64,000 nt of DNA from Euonymus europaeus. Taxonomy: Eukaryota > Streptophyta > Magnoliopsida > Celastrales > Celastraceae. The position numbers were made by a program, and so were the translations under genes. Location: contig OY756963.1 of NCBI GenBank assembly GCA_963580455.1, positions 26,307,555-26,371,554 of the forward strand, in the 5' to 3' direction. Shown here one piece after another: positions 10,801 to 19,691 of the stretch; position 1 is the first letter of the stretch, and each line of letters begins with the position of its first letter. Under the pieces are notes generated by a model. It was given only the letters and a program-made list of their open reading frames with translations, was not told where the DNA came from and did not search any database.

Positions 10801-12384
10801 CCTACACGATCTGAGGAATTAGATATTGGGAACACGATATTGAGAGAAGAAATGGCACACAACACTAATGACCTTGAAGATCAAAACATACAATTCTCAA
10901 TTCAAATGAACGAGGGACAGAGAAAAGTCTTCAACGCTGTTTTAGACGCTGTATACAGTGGTTATGGGGGGTTCTTCTTCCTATATGGTCATGGGGGGAC
11001 AGGTAAAACATTTGTTTATAAAGCTATTATCAACCATTTACGTTCACAGGGAAAGATTGTTATCGCAGTTGCATCCTCTGGTGTTGCGTCATTGCTGCTC
11101 CCGGGTGGTCGAACCGCGCACTCAAGGTTTAAAATACCAATTCATATCCATGATGATTCAAGCTGCCATATTAAAAAAGGAACACATCTGGCAGAGTTAC
11201 TATTGAAATCTAGCTTGATTGTTTGGGATGAGGCTCCGATGGCTCACCGTCATTGTTTTGAAGCCTTGGATAGAACTTTGGCAGACATTATGGTAAAAGA
11301 TGATGAGTTAACAAACAACTTGCCCTTTGGAGGGAAAACCATTCTATTGGGAGGTGACTTTAGGCAAATTCTACCAGTGGTTGTGAAGGGGTCAAGACAT
11401 GACACTGTTACAGCTTGCATAACACAGTCAATGCTATGGAAAAAATGCAAAGTTTTTCACTTGACACAAAATATGAGATTATCAGCCATTGCATCACACG
11501 AGCAACATATCTCTGAACTACCTAATTTTAGCAAATGGCTACTGGGCATAGGCGAGGGCAAGGCAGCTGCTATAAAGCTAAACGACGATGAGGAAAACCC
11601 TTCATGGATTAAGATACCAACTGAATTGCTCGTGAAATCTGTGAATGGGGATGTTGAGGATATAACCTCAGAGATTTACAGTGACCTACCACTATTCTAC
11701 AAAGATGAGGAATATCTGAAGGAAAGGGCTATTATTACAGCTACTAACGATATTGTCGACATCATCAACACACATGTATTATCTTTGGTGCCCACTGAGG
11801 AAAAAACCTATCTCAGTTTTGACTCAATCTATAAAGTTGTTGGTTCCTCAGACGGAGATGATATATTATATCCAACTGAATTCTTAAATTCACTGACATT
11901 TAATGGCATCCCCAATCATGAACTGAAACTAAAGGTCAATACTCCTGTTATGCTCTTGCGCAATATTAATCAGACCAATGGTCTTTGCAATGGCACAAGG
12001 TTGTTAGTCACAAAGTTAGGTGAAAGAGTGGTCCAAGCAACCATAATTACTGGCAGCCATATTGGTGATAAAATATGCATTCCAAGGATCATAATGTCAG
12101 CTACAGAGACTAAATGGCCATTCAGCATGAGGCGCAGACAGTTCCCTTTGCGATTATCATATGCAATGACAATAAATAAGAGCCAAGGACAAACGTTAGC
12201 AAAAGTAGGGCTCTACCTTCCTAGACCAGTATTCACGCATGGGCAGTTATACGTGGCAGCATCAAGAGTAACAAACTGCAAGGGGCTCAGGATACTTTTG
12301 AGCGGACAAACTGAAGAAGAAAAGACACACACGAAGAACATTGTTTATAAAGAAATATTTCAGGGACTCGACTCAAGTTCATAA
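7861..12384 (+). CDS. Helitron Rep/helicase (HUH endonuclease plus PIF1-like helicase)
   Basis: Uninterrupted 1507-residue frame of the usual length for plant RepHel proteins. In order: a Cys-rich N-terminal zinc-binding part around residues 90-125 (CHHCGA, then CC); a Helitron_like_N/Rep domain with the HUH motif in LPHVHIIIWL (about residue 547); the two-tyrosine motif KYLFKYINKG (about residues 682-691); and a C-terminal PIF1 helicase with Walker A GHGGTGKT (about residue 1042), Walker B VWDEAP (about 1121), GGDFRQILPV, and MTINKSQGQT (about 1436) followed by YVAASRV. The protein nicks at the Helitron termini, ligates single strands and unwinds DNA for rolling-circle transposition. All catalytic motifs I looked for are present and there is no internal stop, so this copy may be recent or still active. 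ATG at 7861 was chosen as the first in the frame; the second at 7885 is an alternative. Confidence 0.95.
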   Translation: MNNKEVCRMNRYIRKQTMQQRRNFSHRQHVPCVSQSTAHTPLSIHLQRKRPRSGTLPMAIDYRASSSNLLLSNAPASTLDHGIPTYNCHHCGAIFWYGERVKSLSSRNPVFSICCRQGRVDLPIMQDPPVLLKELFSYNGSPSSKKFRNEIRLYNSVFAFTSIGGKVDKQINRGQGPYVFKINGQNHHLIGSLLPVTGEKPHFAQLYVYDTENEASNRMTAVAGEKMSNHLDESIISQMIQMFDMVNPLVKAFRMARDRFASGEMRQVSLTLAARRSGDGVQYNTPAAPELAALIVGDIGMTDHGRDIVVEKQSKSLKRINDLHPSFMAMQYPVLFPYGEDGYRLNILYRANQDGERIKRGHVTRREFYSYMLQQRTTGSGLLIRGGKLYQQYIVDAFTSIEDERLRYIRYKHQQEHYRSEIYSSVQDAFIRGDVASSSVGQRVILPSSFTGSPRYMIHNYHDAMAICRSRGNPDLFITFTCNVHWNEIKSALDLIPGQRAEDRPDIVSRVFHMKLNEFVDDIKKGHYFGTVTGAIYTVEFQKRGLPHVHIIIWLNEADKYPTPMDIDRIICAEIPDQEKEPLLHSIVTKFMVHGPCGAANPRAPCMKNDKCIKHFPKKIQKETIIGEDGFAVYRRRDHGNTVTKSGVQLDNTCVVPYNKGLLIKYDAHINVEWCNRSRAIKYLFKYINKGPDRTRALLQEIPNQTSNDPNSEPQIVDEIKMYFDCRYVGPHESAWRIFEFHIHYKFPNVESLSIHLPLMNNVIFRGDIDVDQVLQRPGIEKTMLTEWMFTNSLNEDARQLTYAEFPSFWRWDGPNKLWFRRQRGDCIGRISYIHPSAGEVYYLRVLLSHVKGAQNFVDLRTVNGTIHQTFKQACNAMGLIGDDKEWHQAMAEASGWATSTELRSLFVTMLLFCEVTDADKLFEGSFEFMKEDIIFKLNRLMGISSVHITDEQVRNRVIIEVQRLLKKKNSCLADHGLPEPTRSEELDIGNTILREEMAHNTNDLEDQNIQFSIQMNEGQRKVFNAVLDAVYSGYGGFFFLYGHGGTGKTFVYKAIINHLRSQGKIVIAVASSGVASLLLPGGRTAHSRFKIPIHIHDDSSCHIKKGTHLAELLLKSSLIVWDEAPMAHRHCFEALDRTLADIMVKDDELTNNLPFGGKTILLGGDFRQILPVVVKGSRHDTVTACITQSMLWKKCKVFHLTQNMRLSAIASHEQHISELPNFSKWLLGIGEGKAAAIKLNDDEENPSWIKIPTELLVKSVNGDVEDITSEIYSDLPLFYKDEEYLKERAIITATNDIVDIINTHVLSLVPTEEKTYLSFDSIYKVVGSSDGDDILYPTEFLNSLTFNGIPNHELKLKVNTPVMLLRNINQTNGLCNGTRLLVTKLGERVVQATIITGSHIGDKICIPRIIMSATETKWPFSMRRRQFPLRLSYAMTINKSQGQTLAKVGLYLPRPVFTHGQLYVAASRVTNCKGLRILLSGQTEEEKTHTKNIVYKEIFQGLDSSS

Positions 12385-15300
12385 GAAAGATTGATATACA
12401 CTTTATACCAGCAATGCAGTGACATCCTTCACAGGTAAATCATCATAACTACATTATTCTCATTCATTCTGCTCATCTGATTTCTTTTATATTCTCATAG
12501 TTGTTCCGTAATAACTAAAATTTTGCTGGTAATAAATCTGATGCATTTTCTCTATGTCAACCAAATCTTTTTTGTCATTTGATAAATGCTTTGTTGATTG
12601 GTACAACCGCACTTTTCGCAGGTTTATATTGTTTGCTCTGCATTTGCTACTGCTCACACTCATTTTCGCTTTAGCAAATCCCAAACATGTACACAGGTAT
12701 GCAACTACAATGCATCTTCTCACTGATTTGAATTATTTTGCTTGCTTTTTGGTTCAGCTATGTATTGCTATTTAATCTGGTTGCTCTTAGTAATTTTAAC
12801 CGTCATTTTCTTTTTTAATGAAATCTGAGATACAACCCAAGATTCAATATAAGCTTTCTCTTGTGGGTATTAAATATTTCCCAGCAGAGCCTAAAAAGCA
12901 GGAGGAAGAGGGTAAGATAGTTAAGTTGGAGTGAATGGTAGACATATTTGCCACTTTCATTTACCCGCTGGATGCAAAGACAGGAAAGGTTTGCATAGAA
13001 AGAGCTGAATGATTTTTAGGCTCATTGTTTAACTGCTGGTACTTTAGTTACGTTCTATCCTAAACCTTACCCTACTTGTTGCACTTGAAGCGATGGGTTT
13101 GTTCACTGCTTTGAGTGATTCTTAGGGGATTCTGTGTCTTGATAGCTTCAGTGTTAGTATTTATTGCTTTTCAATTTTATTAGTAATTTTACAGTGGTGT
13201 TGTACTGATGCAGCTTTATTAAGTTGCCCTTTCCCAACCCATCCTCTTTTTGTGCTTTTATAAGAAAATGAAACAGTGGATACCCGATGCCGGAAGGGAA
13301 GGAAGCTTTGCGGTGAAAATAGGCGGAGCAATTCCAACTGCGTTAAACAATCATATATGTGGCCGTCTGTTCTGGTCTACAGCCTTGCATCTGCTTTCAT
13401 TATCAATGAATATTAATTGGGGTTAAAAATTTGATAAAAAAAATGGGGGTTAAAAATGGGAGAGGGAGACAATTTTGAGGGTATGTAGCTTTTTTCCCCG
13501 TACACCATGAATGTTTCACAAACAAAACCATCTCTTTGTGTGCTCGAGTAACAATCACGAGGGCTCACTTGACGTAAAACACGTTTAGCATAAGGTAATA
13601 TGAGGATCTGTAGAATGCTTGTGATGGAGATACCTGTAGCCATAAACTAAATTTTTGATAATTTTAGTTCGCTTCCAAATTCACCATGTATGAGATGTCA
13701 ATCTGCCCTGCTGTCTTCACTTAAAAATCAGAATTTGACAAGTATCAGCATTTGTTTTTAGCAGGTACTGAGGGAAAAAATACTGCAAGACAAAATCAGT
13801 CCCATTCACTTTCTTCAAACTATGCTTTTCTAGGTCACTGTAATCATTTGCAGAAGTTCATCATCTAATCCAAAAGCTCTAATCCAAAAGGTGAGTGCTC
13901 AATTCCTTAATTTATATGTATAGCTTCTGTATTTGCTGGTGAATAATTAATTCCCTTTCGTTAAGACACCAAATTAGTTCATTATATTGATTAGAGGTAA
14001 GCAAGGGCTTTATTACCTAATTTTTTAAAGATAAGCAACATGGTGCTTCCCACTTTGTATTCTACAATTTATAAATCTAGCTGGTGAAATGAGTGGCCAT
14101 TTCATTGTTGTAGAGTTATAAAAATGCCTTTGTTCTTGTGCATCACATTTATTTAACCATTGTCAGAAAATGAACAATCTTCTTGCTTTCTTTGGCAGTC
14201 TTTGCACTTTCTTTGTGGCCACTATCTCTGGTGCTCTTCCATCACCATTTTAGTCCATCGACTCTCTTTATGATGACACAGACGTTCTAATCCGTGCCCC
14301 TCCTATACATCTTTCTCAATCAAAATTCATTTCTGTGAAGGTTAGTCATGCGTCTATCAAACCATCCATTTTCTTTCATACAATTTCTATGTTTTCTCTA
14401 ACTGTATATATTCAATTTGCTTTCTCTACTTATGTAAATAAGGTAAAGCTTTGAACTTTTTGTTAATAATTTTCCAGCCATAATTTTATTTTAACCAAGA
14501 ATTATCACTGTTCCAATGTGATTTTGCTTGTGGATTTGCGCTGGTGATAGCTTCTTGATTTTATGAAATCCACTGTTCTGAGGAAAACTCCCAATGTTGG
14601 CAATTTTATTAAGAGTTCCCACCATGTTTAAAATATCTCTTGAGGTCCTGTACCGTAGCTTTTCTCCCATTCCCACCATTCTACAGTTTTAATTTCTAAA
14701 AGATTGTGTTGACTCTTACTCTTATAGTCCTGGGATAATAGTTTTGCTAGGAGTATTTCATTTTTGGTTATTTCTCTCAAAGTTGGATAGTCATTGCATG
14801 CCATTTTAGCTAAAAAACAAATGATGATATACTTTTGTTCATTATGGTGTCAGGTCATTAAAATGGCGAAACTGATCCCTGTTATGCCTTTGGTTTTCTA
14901 ACCATCACATGTGGATAGGCAAAATTATTGAAACAAATGTCACTGCCCACTTCAACGACCAACCATGTTGGCCAAGGTAGGGTTTCTAGAGCATGGCCAT
15001 GCTTTGCTTCTCTTTTTTTCCCCTCATTCCTGTGAACTCCTGCGAAACTCTCTTTATGTTGCAAAAAATGGCAAAAGGTTATTTTCACATAGCTTCTTAC
15101 TCTGCTATCATTTGCTACGCACAAAAAATTTTATGTTTACTCGAAATGTTGGTGATGTACTTAGGTCGGCTATTAAGAAACGCTTCTTTACTCGAGATGT
15201 TGTGCAAGCCGAAGCATAAGCGATTCTCTTTCATCTGCAAACTGCGTTAGACTACGAAGAAGTCCCATATCAAGTCTGTAAGTCCTTGCTACTTTCCAGG

Positions 15301-17320
15301 GGGTGCTTCATTTGAAGATGTCCAAGCCCTGCTTCTTCATTTCTTGAAGATATCCAAGAGAAACTACTCCCATCACCACACAAATGTTTGGAATCGTAAG
15401 GAAATTTTCCCAACGTATTCTATAATTTTCCTTTGGTTCTCAACTCGGAGCTATACAAATTTTTTCTCTTTTTTATATTTTTTCTCTTTTTTATGTCAGG
15501 GATGACAGGCTTGCCAACTTGAGTCCAGCACTGCTACCCTAATTTCGTTTCGGCAAATCACCTGGTATGACCCTAATTATCTACACTGATTTCGCATCTT
15601 ATAAATTATGCTTTTTGTTCCAGATTTTAGGATAATCTCTCACCTTGGGTTTTTGTTAATGTATCGTTCTTTATAAAGAAAAAATTATGTACATGATCAC
15701 TTGATTTGTGTTGCCCTGGTGATGACTAAATGGAAGTCTTGCAAGGTCTTTGTCCAATCACTTCTCCCACCCATATTATTTGTAAGATAAATAAAAAGAA
15801 AGATACAATAAGAATTTAGATTCATCATAATCTGCTGAGGTCTTTGATATGCTTTCAACAATGAACTTGACATTGGAGAGAAACCAGTGGACCTAAACAG
15901 GCATAGAAACAAAACGGATTCAGTAATGGACACCAAATATTTAATAATGTAAAACACTGCAGCTTGACACTGCAGCTTTCATTGGGCACGACAAAAAATA
16001 CACTTAAACAGTGTTGTAGCAAAATATATAACATTACTTTATGAGTGTAGCTATAAATTATTACATTACTTTAGTGAGCACACTCAAAAAAGAATGCTAC
16101 CAATGGAGAAAATCCATTGTCTTCATCATCAAGTAGTTACTAATCTGTCATTTTTAATGGCAGAACTTTTACAAAACTTTCATTTCTATATATTTTTTTA
16201 TCTTTTCATAATTGTTTTATGTTGGTTTATTTTTTTTGGGATTCAGGTACAGTGAGTCATTCCCTATTTCTGATGAAGTATTACTCTCTCCTATTTGAAA
16301 TATGTTATGGTTGTTCATGCTTTTGTAGTCATGTTGTTCTTTTAAACACCTTGTTGTATGAGAGTTTCTCCCTATGCTTCCTCAAAATTGGACTAGGTCT
16401 TTCTCAATTGGAACTTTCGATGACTGAATTTTGAGGAATTTATTCTCCTGGTGATGGCTGAGCATTTATTAGTGGAGGCATAGGCTGCCTTAAAGGATGC
16501 CTTTAATATGCAGGATTAACCTTGAGGAGCTTTTCTTGGTTATTTATTTTTTTGTTAATTGTGTATTTATAGGGATTAGTTGATGATATTGAATTGCCAC
16601 TCTTTAGTGTTTCATCTTATTTTGACCCTATTATCTTTTACAGTTTTCGAATTTTGTTCAAAATATAGCTCATGTAGCTATTTCTACTTCTGGAAAAGGC
16701 TCATCAACTGCTGGTTTGACAGCTTCTGTCTTATGCTCTCTAAACTGATGTTGCCTTTTTCCAATGTTTGAAAACTGATTGGGTGTGATTCTTTGTTAAA
16801 GAATTCATATCTACTGGCGATGAATAGAAGACGGCTATTTTCACCCGGATAAAAAGACAAGTTGTGAGACTCAAGTATTCCACCACAGTTCTTCAAGATA
16901 ATCATTTATGTTTTGAGTAGGAGTCGTAGAGGAAAAACTATTGTTTGTTGTTCATGTAATGTTGTTACTATTATAAAATGTTGTTAACCTATGAAAGACA
17001 TGAAAAGTCAACTTGCATGCAGGGATCTGATTGAAACTCTCATTTTGAGACATAGTAGGTTGATTCAAACTCTGATTTTGAGTCATAATGGGTTGATTCA
17101 AACTCTGATTTTCAGTGTGATTTTTTGGTCTTCTTTTCCTATGATGCTGCCTCTTTCATTTCTCTATAATCCTCTCTGCTTCGTCGGGTTACTTCTTAGT
17201 GATTGTTTGATTGTTTTGATAGTTTTCATTTTGTCTCATTTAAATGAATGCGGTCTAAGAACGATATAATTATTATACTCAAAACCACAAGCATATTTGG
17301 AATCTGCAAATTTCAAAACT
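12385..17320. other. Helitron 3' segment, no clear gene
   Basis: About 4.9 kb between the Rep/helicase stop and the terminal hairpin. I looked for an RPA-like OB-fold gene, which often accompanies RepHel in plants, and did not find one. Small exon-like pieces bounded by AG and GT occur (for example about 12621-12696) and could be 3' untranslated exons of RepHel. Near 14170 a short frame starts with a hydrophobic MNNLLAFFGSLCTFFVATIS but stops soon after. Open frames at 14965-15250 have no recognisable similarity. The tract before the hairpin is AT-rich. Confidence 0.45.
17029..17118. repeat. 33-bp minisatellite, 2.7 copies
   Basis: Units start at 17029, 17062 and 17095, each beginning GATTSAAACTCTSATTTT, with the third partial. 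In one plus frame they would encode an 11-residue repeat (LIQTLILSHNG), but no gene is credible here. It lies about 230 bp inside the right end of the Helitron. Confidence 0.8.
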
Positions 17321-17350
17321 CCCGGAGCAACGCCCGGGCCTTTACTCTAG
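17321..17350 (+). other. Helitron 3' terminus: hairpin and CTAG
   Basis: CCCGG, loop, then CCGGG within GCCCGGGC, a nine-base spacer, and terminal CTAG followed by T. This is the signal that ends rolling-circle transfer in Helitrons. It fixes the right boundary to the base. Confidence 0.88.
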
Positions 17351-17544
17351 TCTATCCTGAAAATAGCAGAAATAAAAGATTAGGATGGAGTCCAAAACCA
17401 AAACGGCGCCGCGTCAAATTTAAAGCCCAAAAGCTATCGGAAAAAATTCAAGTTGCCCGCCTTAATAAAAAATATCGAAGTAAAAATTTGTCCTCGAAAG
17501 TCTTTCACTTCCCGCTAAAATCAAAGTTTATAGTCCACGCTGGC

Positions 17545-17638
17545 GATCCGCGTGAAAACCCAATTAACCAATCAAAACACTTTCCTCAAGTCCCTTATAA
17601 ATACGAGGCGCCTATCCTGGTGCTCCCACAATTCCCGC
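17545..17638 (+). promoter_or_regulatory. Histone H2A.X core promoter
   Basis: GATCCGCG at 17545-17552 is the reverse complement of CGCGGATC, the octamer of plant histone promoters that drives S-phase expression. Two CCAAT boxes follow (17560-17564 and 17568-17572), then a TATA box, TATAAATA, at 17596-17603, 86 bp before the ATG. ATTCCCGC at 17631-17638 fits the E2F consensus WTTSSCSS. Spacing and order fit an S-phase histone gene. All of these lie on the host side of the Helitron end at 17350, leaving about 195 bp of host sequence upstream of the octamer. Confidence 0.8.
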
Positions 17639-17688
17639 CTCAGAATACTTCAATCCCTCCATCTTTCGGATTCTCAGTTGTCGATACG

Positions 17689-18191
17689 ATGAGCTCTGCC
17701 CCTGCTACAACCACAAGGGGCGGCCGAGGAAAGCCCAAGGCCACCAAATCGGTCTCCAGGTCCCAGAAGGCGGGTCTCCAATTTCCGGTTGGTAGAATAG
17801 CTCGCTTCCTCAAGACTGGCAAATATGCTGAGCGGGTCGGATCTGGATCGCCTGTCTACCTCTCCGCTGTTCTTGAGTACCTCGCTGCAGAGGTTTGTCT
17901 ATGTCCTGAATCATTTAAGCATTTATCTCTACTTTTCTCTGGATATAACGCTGTTGTTTTTCTTTGCAGGTTTTGGAGTTGGCAGGGAATGCTGCGAGGG
18001 ATAACAAGAAGAGCAGGATTGTGCCCAGGCATATCCAGCTAGCGGTGAGGAATGATGAGGAGTTGAGCAAGTTGTTGGGCTCTGTCACGATCGCTAATGG
18101 AGGCGTTTTGCCTAATATTCACCAGAATCTTTTGCCGAGGAAAAGCGGGGTAGGGAAGGGCGAGATTGGATCGGCATCTCAAGAGTTTTAG
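17689..18191 (+). CDS. H2AX: Histone H2A.X
   Basis: Two exons, 17689-17892 and 17970-18191, separated by a 77-bp GT-AG intron in phase 0; 141 residues. The core histone fold is complete ([17 protein letters not shown], acidic-patch segment [13 protein letters not shown]), and the C-terminus is SASQEF. SQEF is the SQ(E/D)-hydrophobic motif of H2A.X; Ser138 is the residue phosphorylated by ATM/ATR at DNA breaks (gamma-H2AX). The protein replaces H2A in nucleosomes throughout the genome and marks damage. The basic N-tail lacks the SPKK tail motif of plant H2A.W. The intron position and polyadenylated-type plant gene structure fit Arabidopsis HTA3/HTA5. The frame is open well upstream of the ATG, but family length sets the start at 17689. 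Confidence 0.96.
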
Positions 18192-18923
18192 GGGAATTTG
18201 AATTGTTAATCTCTCGGGGTTTTGGTTTCTGATATGTAAATTTCATTTTTGGTTAATAGCTGGACGAAATATGTGATCGGTTGTCCCTAATCGTGCTACA
18301 ACGTTTTCGATTCGGATGTTTAGGGCTCTGCTATTTTCACTTGGCTTTCCAGGTTTTTTTAATTAAAAAAACTGATTATTATCGTCATATTTTCTTATGA
18401 TATTGTCATTTGATATATTGACTATAAACAGAATCAAATTATTGTGTTCCAGATTTTTGTACCTGAAGAGCAAATTCTCTAAGAATTCCCTGCTTGTGAA
18501 TAAAAATCTCGATTTTGTTCAGATTTGGGAAAATTATTCTCCAAAAGCTGCAATTAGTCTGTTGGTATTGTTTGATACCATGCCAGAACCAATGAATTTG
18601 TAGAGTACTCGAAGTTTCCATGCAGATTTTTTATTTGAATGGCTTTGTTATTAATGTATGTTTGCAATTTGCATCTGTTGTCATTGTGGTCAGTCTGCTG
18701 AAATTAGTCAACTTGTGCCTTTGTGAAGGGAACAGATCGCCTAAATTTTTTCTAGGATAGTCTTTCTTACCAGGCAGCAGAGCTGAATTCGGTTCTTGTA
18801 ACCTGTCGTTCATCTCATGTTTCACCTTGGGTGAATTCTGAGATGGTCTGGGTCAGCTGTTGCAGTGTACTCATTTGCTTTGTCAGAGTTATATTAATGG
18901 CAAGGCAGTCGGGTATAGCATCA
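18192..18923. other. H2A.X 3' region and intergenic DNA
   Basis: The first 200 bp or so should be the H2A.X 3' untranslated region. The rest is AT-rich with no recognisable gene. The 9-bp target duplication of the following MITE occupies 18915-18923. Confidence 0.5.
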
Positions 18924-19258
18924 GGATTCGGGTGTGGTCCAGTGCCCCCAAATTGGGGCTACGAAAAAATTATAAATGTTTAGTATATATTGTAACAATT
19001 TTAATAGTATTTTTTTGTTCGAAAAAAGAAATCAAAATTATTGTAAAACATGTGTGACAATTCTAAACCGTCGAATTTAAAATCTAAACATTCAATTTTA
19101 AATAATTATGATTATAATTTTTGTTTCGAATAAAAAAATACTGTTAGGATTGTTACGATGTATTACACGTTTATTATTTTTAAAAAAAAAATTTAGTTCC
19201 CCGAATTGGGAAACTTGACGGGTCCAGGGGTTTTACCCACTGGACCTACCCCCAATCC
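18924..19258. mobile_element. Mutator-type MITE with 9-bp target duplication
   Basis: A 335-bp non-coding element. The left end GGATTCGGGTGTGGTCCAGTG faces a right end whose reverse complement reads GGATTGGGGGTAGGTCCAGTG, an imperfect ~21-bp terminal inverted repeat. It is bounded by the direct repeat ATAGCATCA at 18915-18923 and 19259-19267. Nine-base target duplications are typical of Mutator-like elements. The interior is AT-rich with no frame, so the element is non-autonomous. Confidence 0.82.
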
Positions 19259-19267
19259 ATAGCATCA

Positions 19268-19330
19268 GGGGTGTAGCTAAGATGGTGCTTTGCATGCGAC
19301 AGGTTCACGGTTCTATCCCCTGCATCTCCA
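19268..19330 (+). pseudogene. tRNA-Ala(UGC) pseudogene with internal deletion
   Basis: The sequence opens GGGGTGTAGCTAAGATGGT, like the acceptor and D arm of plant cytosolic tRNA-Ala (GGGGATGTAGCTCAGATGGT). It continues GCTTTGCATGCGA around anticodon TGC and ends GGTTCACGGTTCTATCCCC then GCATCTCCA. It is 63 nt instead of about 73: roughly nine bases are missing between the D loop and the anticodon stem, one is missing after GGGG, and the T loop has CTATC for CGATC. With the 5' strand of the anticodon stem lost it should not fold. The family call rests on recalled tRNA sequence. Confidence 0.72.
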
Positions 19331-19691
19331 TAACTTCTCAGTTTTTCCTTAACAATTTATATATAAATCTGGTTTAAATGTCCTCTCTCTGTTTTGCTTC
19401 TCAACAATCAATCACGAGTTCTTCTTTTCTCAGAAACTTCTTCGGGAACAGAGAATATTAAGATAAAAAAAGAAAGAATTATTGATTGATATTGGGTCTC
19501 CCATCTCTCCATGATTATTGATTGCTTCTATGGCCGTCCTGACTCCTGAAGCATTTTATTGAGTTCCTCTAATATTCATGAATCCACCGCTATTATAAGT
19601 TAATTCTCTGAAAACTATGTTGGCTAGATCTGACAGAATGCCTGCAAGTAACCAAAAAGCCTACAATAGTCTTTTACTTGTACTAGCATGC
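19331..19691. other. NDX 3' flank
   Basis: Between the tRNA pseudogene and the NDX stop codon. It probably contains the NDX 3' untranslated region on the minus strand. No other feature seen. Confidence 0.45.

Larger units (their letters stand above)
3932..17350 (+). mobile_element. Helitron rolling-circle transposon (left end tentative)
   Basis: The right end is strong. CCCGG at 17321-17325 pairs with CCGGG in the segment to 17338, and after a short spacer comes CTAG at 17347-17350 followed by host T; this is the diagnostic Helitron 3' terminus (GC hairpin, CTRR, insertion between A and T). On the same strand lies an intact Rep/helicase gene (7861-12384). The left end is only inferred: A|TCTAAATATATTATA at 3931-3946 fits the TC start that Helitrons have after host A, but Helitrons make no target duplication, so the sequence alone cannot prove it. 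If right, the element is 13.4 kb, large but within the range of gene-capturing plant Helitrons. It carries a 180-bp duplication, E2F gene exons and several kilobases of non-coding filler. Confidence 0.7.

Noticed and set aside
14965..15250. Captured gene in the Helitron 3' part
   Set aside because: Overlapping short frames with no recognisable similarity, domain or splice pattern.
17029..17118. CRISPR-like direct repeats
   Set aside because: Repeats are head to tail without spacers in a plant nuclear context: a minisatellite.
17248..18042. Long frame running from the Helitron end through H2A.X exon 1
   Set aside because: It is the H2A.X frame left open upstream by chance and downstream by reading into the intron; TATA box, family length and splice sites fix the real gene.
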